A DNA stretch of 5,785 bases from Alkalibaculum bacchi (lineage in GTDB: Bacteria > Bacillota > Clostridia > Eubacteriales > Alkalibacteraceae), in assembly GCF_937875145.1 (NCBI RefSeq), contig NZ_CALNCS010000233.1, forward strand, positions 1 to 5,785. The letters are read 5' to 3'. The notes beneath the pieces were generated by a model, which saw nothing but the letters and a program-made list of their open reading frames with translations, was not told the origin of the DNA and searched no databases. Position numbers and translations under genes: made by a program. How positions within the stretch are numbered: position 1 is the stretch's first letter; every line of letters starts with the position of its first letter. Below are positions 1-5,299 of the stretch, piece by piece.

Positions 1-2
1 AT

Positions 3-147
3 TGGCTTCATGACCTATTTGAATCAGTGTTGCACTTAATTTGATAATTCAGGTTCTAAAGAAAATACAAAAGTTGATGAATTAGTAATGACAGCTTTTG
101 GACTTGATGAAAAAGAAAAAGAAACTGTTAGAAAATTTGAATTTTGA
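3..147 (+). pseudogene. C-terminal remnant of a frameshifted gene, possibly a restriction-modification protein
   Basis: This is the tail of a gene entering from the left edge. The frame starting at base 3 reads WLHDLFESVLHLI and then hits TGA at 42-44. The frame starting at base 40 continues as FDNSGSKENTKVDELVM and ends in GLDEKEKETVRKFEF with TGA at 145-147. Removing one T from the TTT at 40-42 joins the two into a smooth protein-like tail, so a single-base frameshift is the simplest explanation. The ending (I/V-D-E-L-V, then a G-L-x-E-x-E motif and a short helix) resembles the end of Eco57I/type IIG or PglX-like adenine methyltransferases, which often finish with 'iDelVy.lyGLt.eE'. That family call is a weak inference from about 45 residues. 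It could equally be an unrelated protein, or the frameshift could be a sequencing error in a T run. Confidence 0.45.
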
Positions 148-189
148 TATCTGTAAATATTAAGATTATTTAAAGAGATGCACTAGAAA

Positions 190-218
190 TTGCTGGCATA
201 CTTTAAACATGGTATAAA
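190..218 (+). promoter_or_regulatory. Candidate extended -10 promoter of the mobilization operon
   Basis: TTGCTG (190-195) and TATAAA (213-218) are separated by exactly 17 bases. The -10 is preceded by TGG, giving an extended TGn motif. The -35 box is weak (only TTG matches), which is tolerable with an extended -10. Transcription would start near 225 and yield a leader of about 470 nt before the first ribosome binding site at 683, crossing the tandem terminators. No other clear promoter was found between here and 699. Confidence 0.35.
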
Positions 219-242
219 CGATTTACAAAGTTTTTTATTATT

Positions 243-258
243 TTTAAAGGTATATTTT
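243..258 (+). repeat. 16-bp direct repeat, copy 1 (second copy at 462-477)
   Basis: TTTAAAGGTATATTTT occurs here and, identically, at 462-477. Both copies lie in AT-rich tracts of the leader, 219 bases apart. They could be protein-binding sites or a trace of a local duplication; the flanks diverge immediately. Confidence 0.5.
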
Positions 259-296
259 ATTTACTCATTCTGGCAAACGTAGTTATTACATTGCGC

Positions 297-318
297 CAAC
301 ATGTTGTGATGACGTCAT
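297..318. promoter_or_regulatory. Two adjacent 10-bp perfect palindromes, operator-like
   Basis: CAACATGTTG (297-306) and ATGACGTCAT (309-318) are both perfect palindromes, separated by two bases, with centres 12 bp apart. Side-by-side dyads of this kind suit dimeric regulators binding nearly one helical turn apart. They lie downstream of the candidate promoter at 190-218, in the position of a roadblock operator. The binding protein is unknown. Confidence 0.3.
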
Positions 319-355
319 TATGAGATTGTGTTGGATAAGTCGTAGAACAATGTTG

Positions 356-445
356 CTGCTACTACAGATCTACGGTGGATTTAAATAGACAAATGTAGCA
401 GTACCACCGTGGGCGCCACGCTAGCGGGTTCTGGTAGTAGCGTGG
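356..445. repeat. Cluster of inverted repeats with pseudoknot topology
   Basis: CTGCTAC (356-362) pairs with GTAGCAG (395-401). ACGGTGG (372-378) pairs with CCACCGT (404-410). The arms interleave, so they form either an H-type pseudoknot or two alternative hairpins. Immediately after, CCACGCTA (416-423) pairs perfectly with TAGCGTGG (438-445) across a 14-base loop. This is the most GC-rich patch of the leader. It may be a folded RNA leader or a single-stranded DNA structure used in replication or transfer. Confidence 0.4.
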
Positions 446-505
446 TTAAAGTATTTAAGTATTTAAAGGTATATTTTTTAACTTTAACTTCTCATACGCT
501 ACCAG
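431..505. repeat. Long imperfect inverted repeat around an AT-rich core
   Basis: CTGGTAG (431-437) plus CGT (441-443) pairs with ACG and CTACCAG (496-505), leaving TAG bulged. Further inside, GTTAAAGT (445-452) pairs with ACTTTAAC (481-488). The enclosed 453-480 is almost entirely A and T and holds the second copy of the 16-bp direct repeat. The left arm competes with the 416-445 hairpin for the same bases, so the two folds exclude each other. Possible roles are a replication or transfer origin element or a leader RNA switch. Confidence 0.4.
462..477 (+). repeat. 16-bp direct repeat, copy 2 (first copy at 243-258)
   Basis: This is identical to TTTAAAGGTATATTTT at 243-258 and sits in the AT-rich core of the inverted repeat spanning 431-505. 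Confidence 0.5.
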
Positions 506-544
506 TCTGCCCATTTTTGGAAAACTGAATAAAAATAGCAATGA

Positions 545-585
545 GAAGCAAGTGTTCAATGACATTTGCTTCCTTTTAATTTTTT
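545..585 (+). terminator. Intrinsic terminator 1 of a tandem pair in the leader
   Basis: GAAGCAAGTGT (545-555) pairs with ACATTTGCTTC (562-572), giving an 11-bp stem with one G-U wobble and a six-base loop. It is followed by T-rich sequence (TTTT at 574-577 and six T at 580-585). It lies upstream of the first gene, so it either blocks outside transcription or attenuates the operon. Confidence 0.65.
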
Positions 586-636
586 GCGGATTATCAAGCG
601 TTAGAGAATACTTCAACACTGATAATCCGCTTTTTT
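586..636 (+). terminator. Intrinsic terminator 2 of a tandem pair in the leader
   Basis: GCGGATTATCA (586-596) pairs perfectly with TGATAATCCGC (620-630), and six T follow (631-636). The 23-base loop adds an inner stem with one mismatch (AGCGTT with AACACT). The hairpin starts directly after the T run of terminator 1. The gene's ribosome binding site is 47 bases downstream at 683. Confidence 0.75.
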
Positions 637-698
637 GTCCAAATATTGATGTTAGGGATGCTGTATCCCGCTATATCTCAACAAGGAGGTACACAAAT

Positions 699-1148
699 AT
701 GGCACAACAAAATGAAACTATCAAAGATTCTACCTTTGCACAAGCCATCTTGCCAAAGGCAACTCCAATTAGTAACGCACTTCAAAAACCTTTGAAATTA
801 GCTACTGGTAGCATTTTTAAAGTATTATCTGGTAGCACCGAGGCTGCTAAGGATAGTAATGGTGATGATATCGTGCGTGCAGTTTACAGGGTTCAATCTC
901 TTAATAGCAAGCTTTTACCTTTGTCAACTGAGTTTGAAGTTAAGGTTAAGGGACAAGAATGCATGTTTAAGGAAGAAGATAACGTTGAAATCATGTTTAA
1001 TTCTAAAATGGTCATTGTAGCGTTTGATGATCTATCACATTGGTCATTTAACGGTCGAGAGGGCTTAAGCGCAACAGGTGTGAGAGTTTTAAACCTTACA
1101 AATGATCAAATTATGAAGATCGTTGGGGGCAATCATGCGCATGCTTAA
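699..1148 (+). CDS. Hypothetical protein, DUF961-like by position, first gene of the mobilization operon
   Basis: The 149-residue protein starts at ATG 699, preceded by a near-perfect AAGGAGGT at 683-690. The longer frame back to 552 runs through terminator hairpins without a ribosome binding site and is rejected. No signal peptide, membrane segment or catalytic motif is visible. The middle part (about residues 35-100) has alternating polar and hydrophobic stretches suggestive of a small beta-rich fold, including VYRVQSLNSKLLPLSTEFEV. Tn916/ICEBs1-type elements carry small DUF961 (YdcP-like) proteins directly upstream of the FtsK-like coupling gene, and this gene holds the same position. The similarity is only a loose impression, so the family call is tentative. 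Its end overlaps the start of the FtsK-like pseudogene (ATG 1135) by 14 bases, indicating translational coupling in the ancestral operon. Confidence 0.8.
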   Translation: MAQQNETIKDSTFAQAILPKATPISNALQKPLKLATGSIFKVLSGSTEAAKDSNGDDIVRAVYRVQSLNSKLLPLSTEFEVKVKGQECMFKEEDNVEIMFNSKMVIVAFDDLSHWSFNGREGLSATGVRVLNLTNDQIMKIVGGNHAHA

Positions 1149-2442
1149 GTACAATCCTAATGATCATTTTCAATTGAATGCTCCATTATTAGTTACTGGT
1201 GTAATAGCTGGAATTATTCTAGGTTTTACTTTTCATTCAGCATCATTGTTAATTCTTATGCCAATTGTTAGCCAATATAAGTGGTTAATTGATTGTTTCA
1301 ATAGAATTGTTTATTCCGATCAAATTAAGGCACTTGATCGTTTAACTAACTCCGCTAAGTTAGCAGATAAGCGTGATAATTACACTATTGGTCGCTATCG
1401 TAATGCTGTTAATTATATGTTAGATATGTCTAATCCTAGATATTATTTGTTAGCAGTCGATGCGAATGGTGTTACTAATACTCGCAATTTGCGAGAGCTA
1501 GCAAATGAAGTGGGTGCTGCGTTTCATCATTCTGCAAATTTAGAGAGTGTAAGTAATGGTAAAGCGGTATACAGAATTAACATTACTCAATCTCAAGGAC
1601 AGATTAGTGAAAGTGATTTCTAAAGTATTACTTACTCCTAATTGTGTAATTGACTGGAAAGCTAGTCCTCACATGATTGTTTCCGGTGTTACTGGATCGA
1701 CTAAAACAAATACTTTGGAAGATATCTTGTTGTCGTGAATGAGCGCAAAAAGTCGCTTGGATAGCCAGCAAATAGGGATGAGTGCTAAGCCATATCTCAT
1801 TGACGGAAAGAGTGCGGATCTTGCCAGCTTAAAAAGCTTACATCCCGCAGTAACACCTAATCAAGCCGCACGTGTATTACGTATCATTACACAGAATATG
1901 CATAAACGCTATGATCGTTTTTCTGGAGACTTCGGTAAAGTAGCCAGTGATTATATTGAGAACGGTAAAAGTGTTAGAAATATCGTTCTCATAATAGATG
2001 AACTGGCTGTTTTACTGAACGATCCAAAGCTTCGTAGTGAAATTCTACGGTACCTTTTTGATTTACTCGTTGCAGCACGTCAAGCATCTATATATGTCTC
2101 GCCCCGTTGGGGCAAACAGTAATAGTTGGTATTCAGCGACCATCAGCTGAGATTCTTCCAAGAGATACAACACTTCAGTTTAATAACCGATTATTAATGG
2201 CACCCAATGGAGCTGATAACGATACTAAGAGGATGCTATTTCCAATGTCCGACGTTAAAGGACTACCTCTAACTGAGAACATTAAAGGAGCGGCTTTATT
2301 CTATAAGAACGGATTTATTATGCCGAAACCAGTGTATTTTCCTAATATGTCTACAATTGATATTCCTAAAATTGTAAGGAAAATTCAAAAAGAGGTCAAT
2401 CCAAACTGGTTTATACATGAGGATTACTGGGAAGAACCTTAG
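1135..2442 (+). pseudogene. Broken FtsK/SpoIIIE (TcpA-like) DNA-translocating coupling ATPase
   Basis: The ancestral product would be a membrane-anchored ATPase pumping DNA, the coupling protein of Tn916-type mobile elements. The N-terminal part has two hydrophobic segments (roughly residues 16-46). ATG 1135 is preferred over TTG 1123 because GGGGG lies just upstream of it. The gene is split across three frames. The first ends in SESDF and TAA at 1621-1623; dropping one T there restores DF-KVLLTPNCVIDW in the next frame. The Walker A region reads GVTGSTKT, with Thr where the last Gly is expected. TGA at 1736-1738 interrupts LLS-MSAKSR, probably a former TGG Trp. The next segment has the YLIDGKSADL strand and Walker B (IVLIIDELAVLL). 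A further frame change near 2099-2121 precedes IVGIQRPSA, the conserved Q-R-P motif. With these joined, all FtsK motifs appear in order. A functional product is very unlikely. Confidence 0.88.
2099..2121. repeat. Apparent 23-base insertion with a perfect small hairpin
   Basis: Inside the FtsK-like pseudogene, GCCCC (2101-2105) and GGGGC (2109-2113) form a perfect dyad around GTT. Removing 2099-2121 joins ARQASIYV directly to IVGIQRPSA in one frame, with the spacing usual between the R-Q-A and Q-R-P motifs of this family. The present sequence adds about seven extra residues and shifts the frame. The exact insertion borders are inferred from the protein, not from a comparison sequence. Confidence 0.5.
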
Positions 2443-2450
2443 ATGTTGTC

Positions 2451-2509
2451 TGCTGACGGATGCCAGCTGGAAGCTGGCAAGTGGAACGTTCCGAACGGAG
2501 TGTTCAGCA
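2451..2509. other. Nested hairpin region, candidate oriT or double-strand origin
   Basis: TGCTGA (2451-2456) pairs with TCAGCA (2504-2509), enclosing two further dyads. TGCCAGCT (2461-2468) pairs with AGCTGGCA (2472-2479) across a three-base GGA loop. GGAACGTTCC (2483-2492) is a perfect palindrome that overlaps CGTTC/GAACG (2487-2497). No poly-T follows, so this is not an ordinary terminator. It lies between the coupling-protein gene and the relaxase gene, where Tn916 carries its oriT between orf21 and orf20. The role is inferred from position and structure; no nick consensus was verified. Confidence 0.45.
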
Positions 2510-2512
2510 TTA

Positions 2513-2536
2513 ACCCGCAATAACTATTAGGCGGGT
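2513..2536. repeat. ACCCGC/GCGGGT inverted repeat next to the relaxase gene
   Basis: ACCCGC (2513-2518) pairs with GCGGGT (2531-2536) across a 12-base loop. The right arm is inside the first copy of the 17-bp tandem repeat, and the second copy offers a duplicate right arm at 2548-2553. The single left arm could therefore pair with either of two partners. Confidence 0.45.
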
Positions 2537-2557
2537 ATATCTATTAGGCGGGTATAT
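2524..2557 (+). repeat. Perfect tandem duplication of a 17-bp unit (two copies)
   Basis: CTATTAGGCGGGTATAT occurs at 2524-2540 and again at 2541-2557, followed by a decayed start of a third unit (CTGATTAG). It ends 10 bases before the relaxase ribosome binding site. Iteron-like repeats here are good candidates for binding by the relaxase/initiator or for autoregulation of its gene. Confidence 0.7.
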
Positions 2558-2584
2558 CTGATTAGTTAAGAGGTGTACATAAAA

Positions 2585-3721
2585 ATGACAGAATATTTTG
2601 TTACTGTCGATCAAGTTAGTATTAATTTTCCTATCAATAAGATGGGAGGTATGAATACTGCACTTCAGCTGGACAAAGAACTGAAATTATCAAAAATTTT
2701 TGGTGATTCAAATAAATCTAAAGCCTTAAATCATTATTCAGATGCCATTGGTTACTATGATGGCAAAATAAAATTTATGTGGAATGATAAGAAAAAGTCG
2801 CAAGGTTTATTACTCTACTTTAGTGCATCTGGTTTTAAGGCTTGGAAAAATCTGGGTAAACTCAGGGGTTATGATTTAGATTTTGACAATCTAATTAAAA
2901 TAATGATAAATAAGAAAGCTAAATTTACGAGACTTGATGTAGCTATTGATGTGATTAATTATGACTTAACGGTTGATGATTTACATCAAAAGTTACAAGA
3001 TAAACAAGTTTTAATCTTGGATTCTCTTAAAAGAGTATTATCTGCAAAGCATCAAAAATTCTTTGGAGCAAATAAAGTCATTACTGGAATTACGTGTGGT
3101 GCGCGTTCTAGTGATAACTTCTTGCGTATTTATGATAAGAAAATAGAGCAAAATAAAACTAGTGCTCCGTATTTTGATTTAGCTCAACAGTGTGATAGTT
3201 GGATGCGAATTGAAGGAGAATTTAAACACGACGCTGCTCATGCAGTTCTCAACGACCTAAACCAAAAAGATAAAGATAAGATTAGTCAAAAGTTGATTGG
3301 TTATGTAGTTAAGCGATGGCTTCTTACTGATTCTAATCGCAAACTTATTCCATTATGGGAAGAACTTACTGCTTTAGCTAATGATGAAGGTTCTATTCCT
3401 CCGTTAATGTCTAAACTTACTGATAGGTTAGTACAGGAATTAAAGTGGTTTTTAGTTGGTGGTGCAGCAGGGATATTTTATCGAATTGCTCAGTTATTTG
3501 GAGAAGACGGTAAAAATGATTTTTTATTCTTTATGATAGATTATGTAGCAAAACCTAATCAAAAAAATCATTATGCAATTCCGAGCAATATGGCGCAGGA
3601 TTTAGAATTAATTCGAACACAGCATCCAAATATTGATACTATAAATTATTATTTAAAACGAGCAGTTAAAGAAATCGAAAATGAAAAAAAGGCTAATCAT
3701 ACCGACCAAAGCAATGATTAA
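2585..3721 (+). CDS. Rep_trans / MobT-type relaxase or replication initiator
   Basis: This 378-residue protein belongs to the replication initiation factor family (Rep_trans type; Tn916 Orf20/MobT, ICEBs1 NicK, pT181 RepC relatives). Such proteins nick one DNA strand at oriT or a double-strand origin through a catalytic Tyr and stay bound to the 5' end. Visible family signatures are FTRLDVAIDV (114-123), with acidic residues likely to bind metal; FLRIYDKKIEQ (179-189), with Tyr183 a candidate catalytic Tyr; and MRIEGEFKHDAA (207-218), with its conserved R-x-E. The length is typical. ATG 2585 is preferred over GTG 2573 because AAGAGGTG (2568-2575) sits 9 bases upstream and overlaps the GTG. 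The gene is intact, unlike the coupling gene before it, and is closed by a strong terminator. Whether it also drives rolling-circle replication of the excised circle cannot be told from sequence. Confidence 0.88.
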   Translation: MTEYFVTVDQVSINFPINKMGGMNTALQLDKELKLSKIFGDSNKSKALNHYSDAIGYYDGKIKFMWNDKKKSQGLLLYFSASGFKAWKNLGKLRGYDLDFDNLIKIMINKKAKFTRLDVAIDVINYDLTVDDLHQKLQDKQVLILDSLKRVLSAKHQKFFGANKVITGITCGARSSDNFLRIYDKKIEQNKTSAPYFDLAQQCDSWMRIEGEFKHDAAHAVLNDLNQKDKDKISQKLIGYVVKRWLLTDSNRKLIPLWEELTALANDEGSIPPLMSKLTDRLVQELKWFLVGGAAGIFYRIAQLFGEDGKNDFLFFMIDYVAKPNQKNHYAIPSNMAQDLELIRTQHPNIDTINYYLKRAVKEIENEKKANHTDQSND

Positions 3722-3730
3722 CCCTTTATG

Positions 3731-3763
3731 GCGAACAAACCAATGAGACGGTTGTTCGCTTTT
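3731..3763 (+). terminator. Intrinsic terminator after the relaxase gene
   Basis: GCGAACAA (3731-3738) pairs perfectly with TTGTTCGC (3752-3759), extended by CC/GG with one bulged A, and is followed by TTTT. It starts 10 bases after the relaxase stop codon and separates the mobilization genes from the recombination genes. Confidence 0.8.
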
Positions 3764-3772
3764 CATTATCTA

Positions 3773-3783
3773 CTTCTAAGAAG
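3773..3783. promoter_or_regulatory. 11-bp palindrome just upstream of the DUF3173 gene
   Basis: CTTCT-A-AGAAG (3773-3783) is a perfect dyad lying 8 bases before the ribosome binding site (3791-3796). It could be an operator for the excision genes. No clear promoter was recognised between the terminator and the gene, so the role is a guess. Confidence 0.25.
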
Positions 3784-3802
3784 ACTTTGAAAAGGAAAAG
3801 CT

Positions 3803-4012
3803 ATGAAAAAACTATTAATTAATTATACAGATCTAGTTGCATTAGGCTTTAAGCCTAACCAAGCTAGAACCATCATTAGAAATGCTAAAAAATTGATGGC
3901 TAAAAAAGGTTATCCATTTTATAATGGGAAAAGAGTTGGTTCTGTTCCAGCTTATGCAGTTTCAGAAATCACAGGTTTATCATTCTCTGATAAGACAGAG
4001 GGTGGTAATTAA
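3803..4012 (+). CDS. DUF3173 small DNA-binding protein, probable integrase partner
   Basis: This 69-residue basic protein begins MKKLLINYTDLVALGF, followed by KPNQARTIIRNAKKLM, a short helical DNA-binding pattern, and ends with a PAYAVSEITG segment resembling the second helix of a small helix-turn-helix unit. The whole pattern is that of DUF3173 proteins, found directly upstream of tyrosine integrases in Gram-positive integrative elements and thought to act like excisionases. The start has AAAGGA at 3791-3796, six bases upstream. The stop TAA overlaps the integrase ATG by one base (TAATG), so the two are translationally coupled. The gene is complete and has no visible lesion. The excisionase role is inferred from context; direct evidence for the family is limited. 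Confidence 0.85.
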   Translation: MKKLLINYTDLVALGFKPNQARTIIRNAKKLMAKKGYPFYNGKRVGSVPAYAVSEITGLSFSDKTEGGN

Positions 4013-5292
4013 TGACACTGATTAAAACCAGATATGCCAATGTTTACAAAGATTCTAACACAGGAAAGTTCCTTTATCAGGTCTTTCTTGACAGGGATGC
4101 TTTGGGTAGATCTCGTTTTAAGAAGGGTAGACGTAACCAATTACGTAAACTTTTTAAAAGCGCACGTGAAGCATATCAAGAAGCACAGCGAATCAAGCAA
4201 GAGTATCTTAATATTGATCTGGATAATATCTCTTATTCATACTTCATGAAAGAAAAGTTCTTGCCAAAATATCGTGGTGATGTTGAAGCAACAACGTATG
4301 AAACTCATAAAATCATGTTCTTAAAAGGGATAGATTATTTTGAGGATATGTTGTTAAAGAAGATTACAGTTGCAGAATGTGAGGAATATCGCACCTGGCT
4401 ATTAACTAATTCTGGGTATTCACAGAGCTACGCTAGTTTAGTTTATACGGCGTTTAGGCAGTCTTTAGATTATGCAGTTGAGATAAAGTTGATTCCAAGT
4501 AATCCAGCATTGGAGACCAAGGCTATTCCTAAAGGAAGGGCAGTAGCCAAGTATTGGACTAAGGTAGAATTTGAAAAGGTATTATCTTGTATTTCGACTG
4601 ATAGCTTCTATGAACAACTAATCTATATAACATTTTTATTCTTCTATCGGATGGGTTGTCGAGTTTCTGAAGGCTCAGCGTTAACATGGCGTAATGTAGA
4701 TTTGGTAAATGGTAAGGTTTCATTTATCCAGAACATACATTATAAGAATAAAATGGATTATACAATTAGCCCATATCTAAAAAATGATGCTAGTCGTAGG
4801 ACTGTAACTCTTGATAATGAGCTACTCCAGGTCTTAAAAGATTGGAAAAGGCTTCAAGAAAAATATAATGTTAAAAATTTTGTCTTGAGTTATGATGATA
4901 CTCCATTGAATAAATCAACCTTAAGCCGTTGGTTAAAAAAGTATGCTCAACTTGCTGGAGTACCTAGAGTTAATGGACGTGGTTTAAGACACTCTAACGC
5001 TTCATATTTGATTGCTGAATTAGGCGCAGATGTATTAACGGTCAGTCATAGGTTAGGTCATAAAACACCTATGACAACCCTTAAATACTATGCTCACATG
5101 TTTTCTGATAATGATTTAGTGATCGCTTCCAAGATGGAAAACAGTATGAGTATTCAACCAGCAGAGAAGTCAGAGGTTGAATTTAATGGAAATCAATATT
5201 TAGGCGATGGCAAGATTGTCGGTATGCCAAAACAAGAAAAAGACAGCTTAAGCATTGATATAAAAGAAACATCCCCTATTCTCGGGGAATAA
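4012..5292 (+). CDS. int: Tyrosine recombinase (integrase) of the integrative element
   Basis: This 426-residue enzyme would cut and rejoin DNA at the element's attachment sites for integration and excision. Residues about 5-65 form an arm-binding domain (YANVYKDSNTGKF and a basic RFKKGRRNQLRK stretch). Residues about 75-165 form the SAM-like core-binding domain, and 180-365 the catalytic domain. Candidate catalytic residues are Arg217 (GCRVSEG), Lys257 (YLKNDASRR), Arg326 (GLRHSNAS), His350 (LGHKTP) and the nucleophile Tyr360 (KYYAH). The position of the first His in HxxR holds Arg323 (codon CGT at 4978-4980), giving RGLR instead of HGLR. About 60 residues after Tyr360 form a polar tail. ATG 4012 overlaps the previous stop and has GAGGGTGG at 3998-4005 as ribosome binding site. 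Length and architecture match ICE/phage integrases; whether the Arg323 change reduces activity is unknown. Confidence 0.93.
   Translation: MTLIKTRYANVYKDSNTGKFLYQVFLDRDALGRSRFKKGRRNQLRKLFKSAREAYQEAQRIKQEYLNIDLDNISYSYFMKEKFLPKYRGDVEATTYETHKIMFLKGIDYFEDMLLKKITVAECEEYRTWLLTNSGYSQSYASLVYTAFRQSLDYAVEIKLIPSNPALETKAIPKGRAVAKYWTKVEFEKVLSCISTDSFYEQLIYITFLFFYRMGCRVSEGSALTWRNVDLVNGKVSFIQNIHYKNKMDYTISPYLKNDASRRTVTLDNELLQVLKDWKRLQEKYNVKNFVLSYDDTPLNKSTLSRWLKKYAQLAGVPRVNGRGLRHSNASYLIAELGADVLTVSHRLGHKTPMTTLKYYAHMFSDNDLVIASKMENSMSIQPAEKSEVEFNGNQYLGDGKIVGMPKQEKDSLSIDIKETSPILGE
5272..5288. repeat. Small GC hairpin at the very end of the integrase gene
   Basis: TCCCC (5272-5276) pairs with GGGGA (5284-5288), with the integrase stop codon starting two bases later. 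It stands out in an AT-rich neighbourhood. On the minus strand it is followed by a T-rich tract, so it may add to termination from the right. It could also belong to the attachment region. Confidence 0.35.
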
Positions 5293-5299
5293 AAAGAAT

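Larger units (their letters stand above)
148..698. other. Gene-free leader region upstream of the element's first gene
   Basis: About 550 bases hold no credible gene: the only reading frames are tiny and lack ribosome binding sites. The open frame from 552 that runs into the next gene has no Shine-Dalgarno and crosses two terminator hairpins, so it is not coding. The region contains one promoter-like pair (190-218), two adjacent 10-bp palindromes (297-318), a cluster of GC-containing inverted repeats (356-445), a long imperfect inverted repeat around an AT-rich core (431-505), a 16-bp direct repeat (243-258 and 462-477) and two terminators (545-636). Such density of structure upstream of a mobile-element operon suggests control of transcription, or an origin (single-strand origin or oriT). 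Which of these applies cannot be decided from sequence alone. Confidence 0.6.

Noticed and set aside
552..698. In-frame upstream extension of the first gene from 552
   Set aside because: It has no ribosome binding site and runs through two intrinsic terminators, whereas ATG 699 has AAGGAGGT at ideal spacing.
1736..1738. TGA read as tryptophan (alternative genetic code) or as a recoding signal
   Set aside because: The same gene carries two independent frameshifts and a damaged Walker A motif, so ordinary decay is simpler; no other gene here uses TGA internally.
2099..2124. Programmed ribosomal frameshift at the GCCCC/GGGGC hairpin
   Set aside because: No slippery heptamer lies at the right distance upstream, and upstream lesions already prevent a full-length product.
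2296..2520. Minus-strand open frame of 74 codons
   Set aside because: It is antisense to the FtsK-like pseudogene's conserved C-terminal frame and the structured intergenic region, with no ribosome binding site or family resemblance.
4034..4249. Plus-strand open frame of 71 codons inside the integrase
   Set aside because: It is an out-of-frame shadow of the integrase N-terminal domain, whose own frame shows clear domain signatures.
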